64,000 bases of DNA from Trichoplax sp. H2 (taxonomy: Eukaryota; Placozoa; Uniplacotomia; Trichoplacea), in the NCBI GenBank assembly GCA_003344405.1, contig NOWV01000209.1, positions 62,001 to 126,000 on the forward strand. Direction: 5' to 3'. This document shows, in pieces, positions 28,401-41,000 of the stretch. The notes below the pieces were generated by a model. The model was not told the origin of the DNA. It ran no database searches and saw only the letters and a list, made by a program, of their open reading frames with translations. Position numbers and translations under genes: made by a program. How positions within the stretch are numbered: position 1 is the first letter of the stretch; the number at the start of each line of letters is the position of its first letter.

Positions 28401-31400
28401 TTGATCAACAGCTTTCTACAAATATTGGTTTATTAAGCAATGAGAAAATTTAGTAAAGAGTAAAAAGCTAGTTAGTATATAATTTTATGCATACGGTTGC
28501 AGGCTTTGGAGGCAATACAGGCTGTAAGCCAGATGGTGTATCAGCTAGAACATGAAAATGGGAGGTAGATGGTGGTCCCATAGGGCTAGGCTTTAGTTCT
28601 CTGTCGACTTGGTAATTAATTAGTCCCCATTGTTCCAGAAAACCGTGAACACTATGAAATAGATACAAATAACAGAATTAACACATGAAACAATTATTAA
28701 AACTGTCATTACCACTATTAACCGCTGCTACGATCAGCTATTACCGTAAAATAGCGCAAACATCCCCGGCTAAATTCCTTCTGCATGCAGTGCATGTTAA
28801 ATATTCTCCAGGATTAAGACGATATGTATCAACCATAAAATTTCGGTAAGCTGAATAGCTACAAAGTTAGATAAGTTATATTAAAAAGGTTGTTATCGCA
28901 ATTTTATTTAACAGTAGGATTGTAAGAATAGGTAGGGTCTATCATCCATCTTAATTACATTTCAGGCGACTTAGATTTATTTCGGCCAGTAAAAAATTCT
29001 GGTAAGGCTCGTTTCTCAATAGCATGAACGCTAAAATTCAAAAATCATGATTTTAACTTAATCGCTCACAAAAAACGTAACAAGTTGCAAATTATTTTAG
29101 GTCTAGAGTGTCCGTACAGACTTACCTATTATAATCAAACCATGCCGAATAGCTCGGTATTACGATAACGTGTGCTTGTTCAACAGCTTCTATACGAAGG
29201 TCCTCTCCAGGCTGTACCGGTTCTAAAGCTCCATCAAGCCAAATTTCTCCCTGCTGTTTTAAAAATGAAAAATTTTTTAAAGCAAATATTACTGCTAATA
29301 AAAGTATATTGTTATTAATTCGGTAGAACCTTAGATGAAGATCGTACTACTGTGGTGCTTGTAGTAACGTTGGTTGCAGGCTTGGCTTTTATATCTAGAT
29401 ACATATATATAAACCACAAAAAAATCATGAATAATCAAAAAATTTTGACGCTAATGAATCCGTTACTAAAATCATACCTGTACTTTCAATATTAGACGTA
29501 TTCAATGCATTATCAGAACCAACTAAAATATTAGAAAGTAACGTAGTAAATATTAAATTTATCAGTAAAAATTAGTAGTTTCGTTAATTATAACTAGTAA
29601 TTACCGCTGCCAATGTCCGTTAATTGTCCGCTGCGACTGGGGGTAAAATCACTTTCACGCGACGCTACGTGTTAGCATTCAGAAGTAAATTATCATATAG
29701 TTAGTGTACAATAAATCAACCCGTTTAATAATATTATTCGTGTCAATAACGGAATTAAATTGTTATCTAACCTTCTGGCGGAATTGCAACTTCCTTAACC
29801 TAGAATTGCGATAAAAAATTGCAACGTTAACAGAAAAAGACAAATTTTAAAGACTAAATTAAAGACTTACATTAGGAACAGGAGGGGGATTTTCCATGTC
29901 TTTCGTTAAATCTTCTGTAATAACACTATAAAGAAATAAGATTAATTGAGAATTACTTTCTACCGAATATTACAGGCAATATAAATTTATCTTTAATTTT
30001 CTAAATCTGAAGTACTTTGTAACAGATTGCTCTTCTGCTGTTATTTCTTAATCTGATTACCGTTAATCATAACGATAAATCCACTAATATGTATGTTATC
30101 CTTTAGCATCTACTTTCTATGTCGTGCAAACACGCCTTAATACCCTGCCAGGGGTCACAACCGACCTGATTTTCTTTTTTTTCTTGGCATTTTCAGGTGA
30201 AGGCGACTTCTTTCTTTTTCGTACTGTCATAGTTAGACTTGGCGTTTCGGTAACCTTTAGATTTAGTCATAAATTACATATAAATATAATTATTGAGTCA
30301 GCAGTCATGAATATGTTTCATTACGTAACAGGAATGATTTCGCATGCATATAACCTCCATAGGGACATTTCTAGCACCTCGCCGACGTCCTCGTCCTACC
30401 ATTATTAACGAAAAATATTAAATATTGATAAAAATATAATGATACAAACATAAAGTATCGTACCACGTCGCATTTCACTTTTACGTTTAGTATTTGCTTC
30501 TAATTCCTGTTATGAAATTATAGCGAAATCAGTAAATTAGTAACGACACAATGATTACTTTCCATACATGTAACTGAAGCTCGTAACAGAGTAATACAAT
30601 ATATTACAGGAGAATGCTGAATTTCCGATTCTCCATCCTGTATCTCATAATCTTCTTCATTCATCCATTCGTGGAAGATATCCAAATCAGTCAACCATCT
30701 ACTATTTACCTAAATTAATTACATAGTAATCAACATTATCAATAAGGTACTGCAAAAGCTTAATATTTAAGCAGAGAAATCAATGAGTATACCCAGAAAC
30801 TACGCAAAATCATATTCCTAAATTTTCTTTTATTACCTCCCACTGCCCAACATGAAGCGGCTGCGGTTCCGGTTCTTCTTCAATATCGTTTTCAGGGACC
30901 CAAGTATCATAGCTACAATACAACAAATTTTTGCCGCTGAGATTTCTCAAGTTTCCAATTATGTCAGGCATCGCTAAATTTCCTCATTTCTATCCAACTT
31001 ACCTATCAGGAAAGTACCACCAATGGACTAACACTAAATTGTTCCTTTTATGCAAAGGTCTCAACCAATCCTCTACATGATGAGACAAAAATGTTCATTC
31101 AAACAAATCAAGATAGATTCAACTTCGTTACATTTACACCTAACTCTATCTCAAGAAATATACAGCAGTGATAGTAGTAAAATATTTTATTTCTAATATT
31201 AGTAACAGCTTATGGCAGTACGTATCCTGATTAATACAAAAACTATTGATTAATCTATAGAAATTAAATGATGCTTGTTGATATATTTGCTATGTCCACT
31301 GCACTAATTCACTTAGAACTAATGTATTAGCTTACTGTTCATTTACTCAACCGCTGTAAGAATTACGCAAGCTTTTATTCGTCTTGAGTAAGGAAACGTT

Positions 31401-34210
31401 TATAGTTCAATAAAAAGGACATAACATTTTTACTTTTTATACTTTCATTAAAATTATCCAATATATAATGTACATTCGAATCTCTCCTGACTTACGTTTT
31501 AATAATGATTACAAATTATGACTAATATATGACGCAATAAAAATGCAGAATCTATGCTACCTGTCGTTAGAACCAAGTCACTCAACGTTTGATCTACTTG
31601 TAAATAAAGCAAATCTAATTTTAGTCCCTTACCATCAGGAATTGGAGGCGGAGGTGGATAGACCACATGTGTGGCTACGTTTATTTGATCAACAATAGAT
31701 CCCTATGTTAAAAGCATAATAAAGTTATGATGTAAAACATGAAGACATTGCGATATTACCAATATAAGCAACAGCGCCTGTTTCGTTTCAAAATATTTAT
31801 TTCAATCTTTCAATACTTACCTACAAGATTACTACATCATTGCTATTATTTATTGCACAATTAAATTTGATCATACATTCTGGATTACTACTCTATTAAT
31901 AACCTGGTACTTTTTGACAATGGCTATCAATTTTTCCCTTAATTTTTGATCGACAGAATCAACAATGTAAACCAAAGGAAAGGTTAGCAACTTGTTCTGT
32001 AACAAAATTTTCTGTATATTGATAAACATTTCGACATTGCGGTCAACCCGTGAGGGTGATTGGAAATCAAATCGGCGCCTACATGAGATAGGAGAGAGTA
32101 CATACAATAACATTAACATGGATACTATGTTATCGTTGTTGCTTATGTCGATTCGGTTGCATCACGCACAAGAAAACAATATTGAAATTCAATATGAACG
32201 AAAACATGATGACCCTTTGGTAATAGCAAGAGTTTATTTACACAGCTATATATAACATGTAACGTCTATAGAAATCAGGGCATAACTGAATACTGCATCA
32301 TAATAATGGATGCTAGTTTGAAAATCATGAAAGCGATCATAGGCATTGCAGATCTATCTTAATCTTGCCTCATTCACAGAAATGGTTTAAAAACACAGAG
32401 TACTCTATTAAAGCGACAATCACCTTTCCACATCTATGTTAATCTTACTCCATTACCAGAAATTATGATCAAGCTATTGAAGATTTAATTAATTAAGAAG
32501 CGACAATCCTCTTTACAGTCTTATGTTCATCTTACTTCACATCATCAGCAATGATGATCAACATAGAGAGAAGTAAATTGCAAGCGACAACAATTGTATT
32601 TTGTCTTCTACCGTTTACCCGGCAGATACTATTTAAAACACTACTACATCTATACTGCAATGAAATTGTGTATACGCGTATCTATAAGAGCGATTAGGAT
32701 TGTTCATAAATCAAGTTTATCACTGATGCTGCTTGCCAATTATAATTAAAGGATCCATGGTATCGATTACTGCTAACCTATTTATTGAAGATAAATTATA
32801 AAAATGTAGCCATTGCTCATGCTGGTTTAGATTTACTATTCAATATAGTAGAGTGGATTGTTTCAACTGGGTAAAGATGATGATAGCATGAGACTGGATC
32901 AGTGTACACAATACTCTTCTTTCTTTTAGAAATTGCATCCTGTAAATTAATCCAACAGTACTATGATATCCAATGAACATACCATCCTTGTTCAACTTTC
33001 CATTTGTAGGCTGTCGCTAGGATGTGGCATAACGATCCGCCAGGTGTATAATTATAGAATAACTTAATCTAGAAGGGAAATGATATCGCATTCACAAAAT
33101 AGTATTTCTTCATTATTGTCAGTAAAGCAGAGTAGTGGCAACAACTTTGTACAGTACTGGATCAATAGTATAAGTGAAGAGTTATCCTTCCGATATTGAA
33201 CGACGGTAATCTCATAAGCTAATAGAGTTCAATCAATCATTGATGTGGAATTTAGCATGATACTCCCTTACAGGTAATTTAGGCAACGGAGGATTATTGG
33301 ATCCTTTACCAAAAGTATCCTATCCATTGAAGGGTAGAAAAATAAACCGTTAAGCAAGCTTGCTTGCTTCCTTTAGAATCATTGATGACCATCAGTAATA
33401 GATGATCGAGTTGAAACCTAGCATGGCATCACCATCACTAGTGGATACTAATAGTATGACAACACGAGTGAAATTCATGACAATAGGTGATATCGAGAAT
33501 GATTTTGCATTTTCTACTTTGGCTAATCCATGACTGCAATTTTTCTTACCTCTTGGAACTGTAGTAAGTTCATGGTTAACGTAGCCAAGGTTTTATTGGT
33601 GACTGATTCATTCTGCAAGTACTAAAATGTGAATGAATGATGATTAGATATCCATGTGAATAGAGCATGCAAAGAGATGCAAATTGGCCAGCACAACATC
33701 CAGTAGAAAAGTAGCGACAGTCATCCTGTTGTCTTGAAGATGACTCTCTCTCTCTCTCTCTCTCTCTTGACCTATCGACTACATTGTACTTTCTTGTAAG
33801 TTAATCTTTCCTCTTCTATCCTCGCTCTTATTAAACAGCGCTTGTTCTACATCATTCTACAACTGCATAAATAAGCTTTATCATAGCAGAAGGAAAAGAC
33901 TGTCCTCATCCTTCTCCATGAATATTGTATCAAGCCTTTTGTCTCCTCAAGACAGTAGGTACACAGAGTAGTGGACAGTAAAATTCAACCACGTGTAATG
34001 TATAGGAATGGTTGACTGCCAATAGACAAGGTAGAAAATCAATTTAACTATCCATCTCTTTACCTTTTTGTAATTTTTAGCTAGCCATTCTCGTAATACT
34101 TCATATTTAGCCAGAGTATCGCCCCATTCGAAATATTTTGGATCAGGTCCACCGTCTTTCTTTCTTGCCGCCATTTTTGTAGCGATTTTATCCCTAGTGG
34201 ACAACGGCAA
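25433..34210 (-). CDS. SMARCC: SWI/SNF core subunit SMARCC (BAF155/BAF170) homologue
   Basis: Scaffold subunit of the BAF chromatin-remodelling complex; nuclear. Thirty exons, 5' to 3': 34210-34064, 33621-33550, 33319-33272, 33068-32983, 32078-31904, 31702-31633, 31072-31003, 30912-30837, 30709-30608, 30506-30464, 30395-30355, 30254-30166, 29925-29871, 29799-29772, 29664-29605, 29522-29478, 29394-29330, 29253-29126, 29030-28959, 28858-28745, 28651-28495, 28415-28330, 28243-28207, 28114-28052, 27978-27843, 27722-27600, 27534-27451, 27351-27140, 27019-26885, 26821-25433. Phases agree throughout; 1335 aa. N-terminal SMARCC module ([61 protein letters not shown]); basic KRKKSPSP, likely nuclear localisation; SWIRM about 450-540 ([24 protein letters not shown]); SANT about 625-690 ([27 protein letters not shown]); coiled coil about 835-905 ([13 protein letters not shown]). 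The tail is Ser/Thr/Gln-rich, then very acidic. The first ATG is 36 nt upstream of a second in-frame ATG (MAARKKDGG) that could also be the start. Confidence 0.97.
32326..32600. repeat. Intronic tandem repeat, about 95 bp x 3
   Basis: In the SMARCC intron between exons 32983-33068 and 31904-32078. Three diverged copies share AAGCGAC(A)AT, TCTTAATCTT-like and CATTACCAGAAAT-like stretches. Confidence 0.65.
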
Positions 34211-34731
34211 CGGAATTGGGTATTACTGCGCTGACTGCGCAGGCGTATAAAGACACCAGAATGGCTGTTTGGCGTGGATAAGATACCGTCAATCTTGCTA
34301 GGAGAATCGCATAGTGTATCCTTATCCGTGAGATCGTGTTTGGGTAATGTACGTAACGATAGCACAGTACAGTACGGTACGCTACTAGCCACTGTAACGT
34401 TGTTCAGTACTGTACACTGTACACTGTACACTGTACACTGTAGAGCAAGGTAGTCAATACTGCATATTGGGCTCTATCGTTATCACCAAACAAGAGGAAG
34501 AATAACAGAGTTTGGTATGGAATGCATTATAGAAGCGCGGATACAAAGAGAGCGTGAGGACACAGTGCAAAGCACTGGGCTACAGTGTACAGTACAGTAC
34601 TGTATATACTCTAAAAAAAGAAACGGGCCGGACCGGACCGGACTGACCGTATCAGCAGCGGCTACTCAAATTGAAACCCTGGATACAATTTTTCGCCATC
34701 AGGCTTGATAGCGATTCAAGCTGCTCAAAAG
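33728..34731. repeat. Duplicated SMARCC promoter block, copy 1
   Basis: Matches 34752-35755 at an offset of 1024 bp. It spans a (TC)n microsatellite (33744-33768), intron 1 sequence, exon 1, the promoter region with TGTAC repeats, and the first bases of the ~135 bp array before the gap. Point differences are few (for example GCGCTT versus GCACTT; CGCATAG versus CGTATAG). Confidence 0.95.
34441..34583. other. 143 bp invertible block, orientation A
   Basis: Starts TAGAGCAAGGTAGTCAATAC and ends AGCACTGGGCTAC. It is bordered on the left by four TGTACACTG-type repeats and on the right by ACAGTGTACAGTACAGTACT. The reverse complement is at 35486-35628. It lies about 230 bp upstream of the SMARCC start codon. 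Confidence 0.92.
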
Positions 34732-34751
34732 NNNNNNNNNNNNNNNNNNNN
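34732..34751. other. Assembly gap (20 N)
   Basis: A run of 20 N separates the two copies of the SMARCC 5' block, inside the start of a tandem array. The true distance is unknown. Confidence 0.99.
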
Positions 34752-35087
34752 GTTGTCTTGAAGATGACTCTCTCTCTCTCTCTCTCTCTCTTGACCTATC
34801 GACTACATTGTACTTTCTTGTAAGTTAATCTTTCCTCTTCTATCCTCGCTCTTATTAAACAGCACTTGTTCTACATCATTCTACAACTGCATAAATAAGC
34901 TTTATCATAGCAGAAGGAAAAGACTGTCCTCATCCTTCTCCATGAATATTGTATCAAGCCTTTTGTCTCCTCAAGACAGTAGGTACACAGAGTAGTGGAC
35001 AGTAAAATTCAACCACGTGTAATGTATAGGAATGGTTGACTGCCAATAGACAAGGTAGAAAATCAATTTAACTATCCATCTCTTTAC

Positions 35088-35234
35088 CTTTTTGTAATTT
35101 TTAGCTAGCCATTCTCGTAATACTTCATATTTAGCCAGAGTATCGCCCCATTCGAAATATTTTGGATCAGGTCCACCGTCTTTCTTTCTTGCCGCCATTT
35201 TTGTAGCGATTTTATCCCTAGTGGACAACGGCAA
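35088..35234 (-). CDS. Second copy of SMARCC exon 1
   Basis: Encodes the same 49 residues as the SMARCC first exon at 34064-34210 (from [12 protein letters not shown] to NYKK), with an intact GT donor on its low-coordinate side. It lies 1024 bp further upstream, inside a duplicated block (33728-34731 and 34752-35755) broken by a 20-N gap. It could be an alternative first exon of SMARCC in a true tandem duplication. A second haplotype placed in tandem by the assembler fits better, because the copies differ by only a few bases apart from one local inversion. No downstream SMARCC exons accompany it. Confidence 0.85.
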
Positions 35235-35485
35235 CGGAATTGGGTATTACTGCGCTGACTGCGCAGGCGTATAAAGACACCAGAATGGCTGTTTGGCGTG
35301 GATAAGATACCGTCAATCTTGCTAGGAGAATCGTATAGTGTATCCTTATCCGTGAGATCGTGTTTGGGTAATGTACGTAACGATAGCACAGTACAGTACG
35401 GTACGCTACTAGCCACTGTAACGTTGTTCAGTACTGTACACTGTACACTGTACACTGAGTACAGTACACTACTGTACTGTACACT

Positions 35486-35628
35486 GTAGCCCAGTGCTTT
35501 GCACTGTGTCCTCACGCTCTCTTTGTGTCCGCGCTTCTCAAATGCATTCCATACCAAACTCTGTTATTCTTTTTCTTGTTTGGCGATAACGATAGAGCCC
35601 AATATGCAGTATTGACTACCTTGCTCTA
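35486..35628. other. 143 bp invertible block, orientation B
   Basis: Starts GTAGCCCAGTGCTTTGCAC and ends CTACCTTGCTCTA, the reverse complement of 34441-34583 with a handful of mismatches. On the left it is bordered by an expanded TGTACACTG/AGTACAGTAC tract; on the right by CTACAGTATATACTC, which copy 1 also has after its block. Confidence 0.92.
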
Positions 35629-35689
35629 CTACAGTATATACTCTAAAAAAAGAAACGGGCCGGACCGGACCGGACTGACCGTATCAGCA

Positions 35690-36785
35690 GCGGCTACTCA
35701 AATTGAAACCCTGGATACAATTTTTCGCCATCAGGCTTGATAGCGATTCAAGCTGCTCAAAAGTCTTGGCATCAAAATGCGACAAATTTCTACAGAAACA
35801 ACGACACTGATTATGAATTCATCTACACAATCTTATACCCTAGATACAATTTTTCGCCATCCAGGCTTGATAGCGATTCAATCTGCTCAAAAGTCTTGGC
35901 ACCAAAATGCGACAAATTTCTACAGAAAGAACGACACTTATTATAAATTCATCTACATAATCTTATATAAATAAACCTTGGATACAATTTTTCGCCATCC
36001 AGGCTTGACAGCGATTCAAGCTGCTCAAAAGTCTTGGCACCAAAGTGCCACAAATTTCTACAGAAATAACGACACTTATTATAAATTCATCTACACAATC
36101 TTATACCCTGAAATCCTGGATACAATTTTTCGCCATTAGGCTTGATAGCGATGCTAGCTGCTCAAAAGTCTTGGCACCAAAATACGACAAATTTCTACAG
36201 AAACAACGACACTGATTATGAATTCATCTACACAATCTTATACCCTAGATACAATTTTTCGCCATCCAGGCTTGATAGCGATTCAAGCTGCTCAAAAGTC
36301 TTGGCACCAAAGTGCGACAAATTTCTACAGAAACAACGACACTTATTATAAATTCATCTACACAATCTTATACCCTGAAATCCTGGATACAATTTTTCGC
36401 CATCAGGCTTGATAGCGATTCTAGCTGCTCAAAAGTCTTGGCACCAAAGTGCGACAAATTTCTACAGAAATAACGACACTTATTATGAATCCATCTATAT
36501 GACATAAATAATCTTATACCTTGGATACAATTTTTCGGTATCAGGCTTGATAGCGATTTAAGCTGCTCAAAAGTCTTGGCACCAAAGTGCCATAAATTTC
36601 TAGGGAAACAACGACACTTATTATGAATTCATCTACACAATCTTATACCCTGGAATCCTGGATACAATTTTTCGCCATCAGGCTTGATAGCGATTCAAGC
36701 TGCTCAAAAGCCTTGACACCAAAGTGCGAAAAATTTCTACAGAAACGGCGACACTCATTATGAATCCATCGACACAATCTTATAC
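35690..36785. repeat. Tandem array, about 128-145 bp unit, 8 copies
   Basis: Units share GGATACAATTTTTCGCCAT, CAGGCTTGATAGCGATTC, AAGCTGCTCAAAAGTCTTGG, GCGACAAATTTCTACAG and TTCATCTACACAATCTTATA. GATACAATTTTT anchors occur near 35713, 35841, 35972, 36117, 36248, 36384, 36524 and 36659. The start of another copy is at 34683-34731, cut by the N gap. It makes several overlapping pseudo-frames but codes for nothing I recognise. Confidence 0.95.
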
Positions 36786-38016
36786 AACATCCATTAAGCG
36801 GTGTAATACCATACTAAATACCGTCAATTCAGTAATATGGACATTTTCTTGCCTCATTTTATCCGGACTGGTAGCACCATTGATAGGCAATGGACACCAG
36901 TAACAAGGATAAATGATGAAAATTTCCATTTTCACGAATTACCATTCCATAGTCGTCGATTCAATGACCCCCATTACGTGCTGTACAGCACACTATAAAC
37001 GTACCACTATCGTGCATCAAGGAATAGGATTCATTTACAGCATACTGCATATTGTACAATAGTCGTCCAGTTGATTTCTGTTTCCATACTGTACAGTATT
37101 TATAGTCTAGTAGAATGAGAGAGTTTACAATAATTAAAGTCTACCCCCATATTGCAAATCGTTCATAAAGACGATATCACCATCTCTACTTACCTGATAC
37201 AGAAAGGATGGATATAGTACTGCTGTATTAGAAGCCCTAGCAATAAAATGTAGCATAGAGTATGTACAGCAGAGAGAGGAATACCCCTTTCTTAGTATAT
37301 AGTCTGAATGAAAAACTGAAACAGACTATTTCCCAACTATTCACAGTGTTTGATAAAATAAACAGCTACAGTATAGCTTGATGGTATAAGGATACTGACG
37401 CTAGCTATGATAGTCTTCTGCTCCCATCTCATCATTCTACGTCATGACCAAATCTACACAAAGGAAGCCATTCTATAGTCTACGAGATAGACCAAGACAA
37501 TAAAGCTATTTGGCATTTTATTATATATTATATCATAACTCAATATAAATTAGATCCAACAAATTATACACATGCAAGATTGCTTTGGTACTTAATTGAT
37601 AAAAACACAATATTTAAAACTTAATGATACGTCATAAATTGATACATGAGTATCAAAAAGTTATTTAACAAAAATACTACACAAGTTGGATTGACGGTCG
37701 TAATAATCATTATTAAAATGATATTTTGCCTTACGAAGAAGAAATAAAATAGCATCATCCAATAAGATGAATGATTGATGGACATGGACTAATCCCATTA
37801 CAATCTATAGGCATATTTCAGCATGACAGCATAAGAGGAAAATTAATTTACGCTCACATAAATAACATATTGCTATATTAGGGATTTCCACTGATAACAT
37901 CCATTACAAATAGCTCTTGACCCAATCCACAATGGCCTATTTTTCCACAAAAAAATATGTATGTAAATTGAATATCAATTTTCAGTTTGAATAATATCTT
38001 TGTCACATTAATGAAA
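36786..38016. other. Intergenic, aminotransferase 3' side
   Basis: AT-rich, no exon recognised. The part below 38017 should hold the aminotransferase 3' UTR. Confidence 0.6.
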
Positions 38017-41000
38017 TTATGGAACCTTTATTCCTTCTGCTTGATGGCTGCAAAACTGTTCTACAAATTCACGAGTGAGTGGCTTATCAGGTCCAATATT
38101 GATACTTTCATTTAGAGCTAATGTACCTATCAATAGATTATCAGCCAGATATTGTTTTATTTTATTGTTGGTAATTACTGAGCATTTTAAACGCTATCAA
38201 TTTAAGTAGATAGCAAAATGGATACCTACCGTCAAAGTCTATGTAACACAAACGGACAGTGAGCTCTTTCAAGGGGCGAAGAAACGCTGGTCCGCCAGCC
38301 ATAACCTAATAAGAGAAAGGTGAGGTCTCTATCATTACCATGCATTGCATAGGAATCGATCGAAAAGATATGACAATGAAATCTTAGTTGTTCGCCTTCT
38401 GCTACTGTAAAACGTAGCACTAAATTATAATTTGCTACGTATGACATAATATTTTTACATCAAATCACAAGAGAAGTAATATTGCGCAATAATCTGCTGA
38501 CATAACGCTAAATTTTGTCAACTGGATATTACAATAAATAGCCTACAATGCGTACTTTATGTACTTTATATATCGTCAATAACAATAATTTAGAGTTGTC
38601 GATATCACTTACCACAACGGAACGCTTTTGAAACAAGTCCTCACACATTTCTTGGCAAGTCGTGATATTATTTTTCTCCAAGCCTGGTCTGATTACCTAA
38701 ATGCGTATATTATACAGCACTAAATGTTATACACACCTTACATCAATAAAATGCTTGTGTAGATGTTATTTAAATAGATAAACGTAACGAGAACGCATAA
38801 ATCTTGCTATGTATGCTTCATTATATAGTTGATTCAACTACTCTGCGATCCTTAGGCTTCAAGTCAAAGAACACCACCACTCACCTCAAAATCAGGTAGC
38901 ATATAAAATCCACCAGTTGATTGTATACACTTTACGCCAACACTTGTTAGCTGCCTAAATGAACAATTTGGAATATCACGTTACTGAATAACCATATAGC
39001 AAAACAGATATTTAAAAATATAGCATGCTTAATTATGGGTAAGCACAAACAATGAGACTACTTATGCTATGTTATACATCAAGCATGACTGAATTTATCT
39101 AGCCGCAAGCGTTACTGCAACTCCCGATAGGTAGTACAATGCATGTATAACAAATATAACGTTTAAACAAATTCGTAGTATTAGTCTATGATAATTATTA
39201 ACGTATCATCCAAAGATATAACTTGTCAGCCAATATCATTACTCGATAATCGTCAGTCTTCCTGCGTAAACACTGTTTTTTAGGTCGACGATAGATCACT
39301 TAAAGATATCATTTATAACCAAGAGTTACTTACTCATAGCAGTACTTAGAAACCGCTTCCAAAATACGCTTAATATGATATATATATGTATCACAAGCTT
39401 CAAAATTTTGTAAAACCTGTAGACATTAAAGATATAATTATTAACTTTTTGCCACAATTATTATTATCAGGTTATTACAAATAATTTACTATAGAGAAAG
39501 TTCTATAGTAGCGCATAGAAAAGAACTCTAATTTCGTTAATCATTTTAATTACATCTGCTACGGCATATTGAATAGGGGCAGAGGTGCATGAGTATGTGT
39601 GACTGCCAGCGCTTCTGACAGCACTTTGCACTTCAGCTAATTCTTTCGGATATATTGCGTAACCAACCTAGATACATGTTAGTCCAGTTACCGTAATTTG
39701 TTACTGTAATAATATGACAAGAAAATCTAACTACGACTTACCCGCCAACCTCCAAGGGAAGCCCATTTTGATAAGCCTGACATTAAGATCGTGCCTTCTT
39801 TGTAAAACTAGAAAATAAGATCAATATCAAAACGCTAACTGAGCTAGGAATCAAAGTACTATCCCAGACAATTGATATTATATTAAATACCATAATACTA
39901 TCTATCTCCATAGGTCAAGAAACATATCTCCTACTCCAAGTTACCTTAGCAATGGAAAGGTGAGCATTTTTATAATTTGTCCTTCCGTAAATTTCATCTG
40001 AAAGGACGATAACCGAATGCTTTCGCAGGACTTTACTGTTAAGATTTAACGATTAATCAACGATTTTACGAGTAGCAATTATAATGATGTTGATATGTGC
40101 TACACGATATTCACAAGTATTCAAATATTATAGCTAAGATCGATAAATGAGCAACAATATAGCAGTAGTGCCGTATTTGCAAGAATACTACTGTGCAGCA
40201 GTTAATCATCTCTAATACTGATTATAAAATATTTTCTGACCTGAGCTCTGTTAGTTGCTGCTCTGTATAAGACGTTCCGGCTGTGTGTATGTAAGAATAC
40301 GTTTAGTCAATACAGTAAATTTAGCATGCTGCAGTATATTCATTTCAATATTTACATAATGACTACAGTACTGTAATTATTAGAAGTACAATAAATTTCT
40401 TAATTACTGTTTTAATTTGCTATGTTGCATACTGGGATTATCTGGATTGCAGAAAATTAGTACTTTATTGGCGTTGGTGCATTGTTCGCTGATGGCCTAG
40501 ACGATCAAGATATATTTATAAAGATTATGAAACAATTGTTCTGATTTTATTCCTTTTCAATAGTTTATCGCGGATTAAGATGTTACTAAATTAACCTATA
40601 GTTATCCTTGTTCTTGCTCAAGGGATAGTTTATAATTGTACGTCATTAAAATATTTTACTTATTATCATGGTAATATTGATTACCTTGTCTAAAATTTCT
40701 GGGGTTAAGCGCCATTCATCTTCAAAGCGAGAGCTTAAGATAATCGATTTCCTTCCCGCTAGTTTACTTTGTGGTAAATAGGTTGTCCAAGTTGGAGATG
40801 GAACTATGATATCTATGGAAAATGAATTATGATATTAGCAAAGGAAATGGATGTATTCAAGTTAACGAGTATAGAACGACATCATCGTCGCCTTCTCTCT
40901 AAAACAATTAAACGATATCGACAATTTGGATTTTAAAAGGTAACGACAAACCTGCATCCATAACAAGCATTGTTAAAAAGAGTAGTTCCTTACTACCAGG

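Larger units (their letters stand above)
34752..35755. repeat. Duplicated SMARCC promoter block, copy 2
   Basis: Second copy of the block above, starting immediately after the N gap at the word GTTGTCTTGAAGATGAC and running into the tandem array. It is collinear with copy 1 except for a 143 bp internal block (35486-35628) that is reverse-complemented. Confidence 0.95.

Noticed and set aside
35737-36412. Series of similar 64-69 codon plus-strand frames
   Set aside because: Direct consequence of the ~135 bp tandem array; no start context, and frames stop at unit variants.
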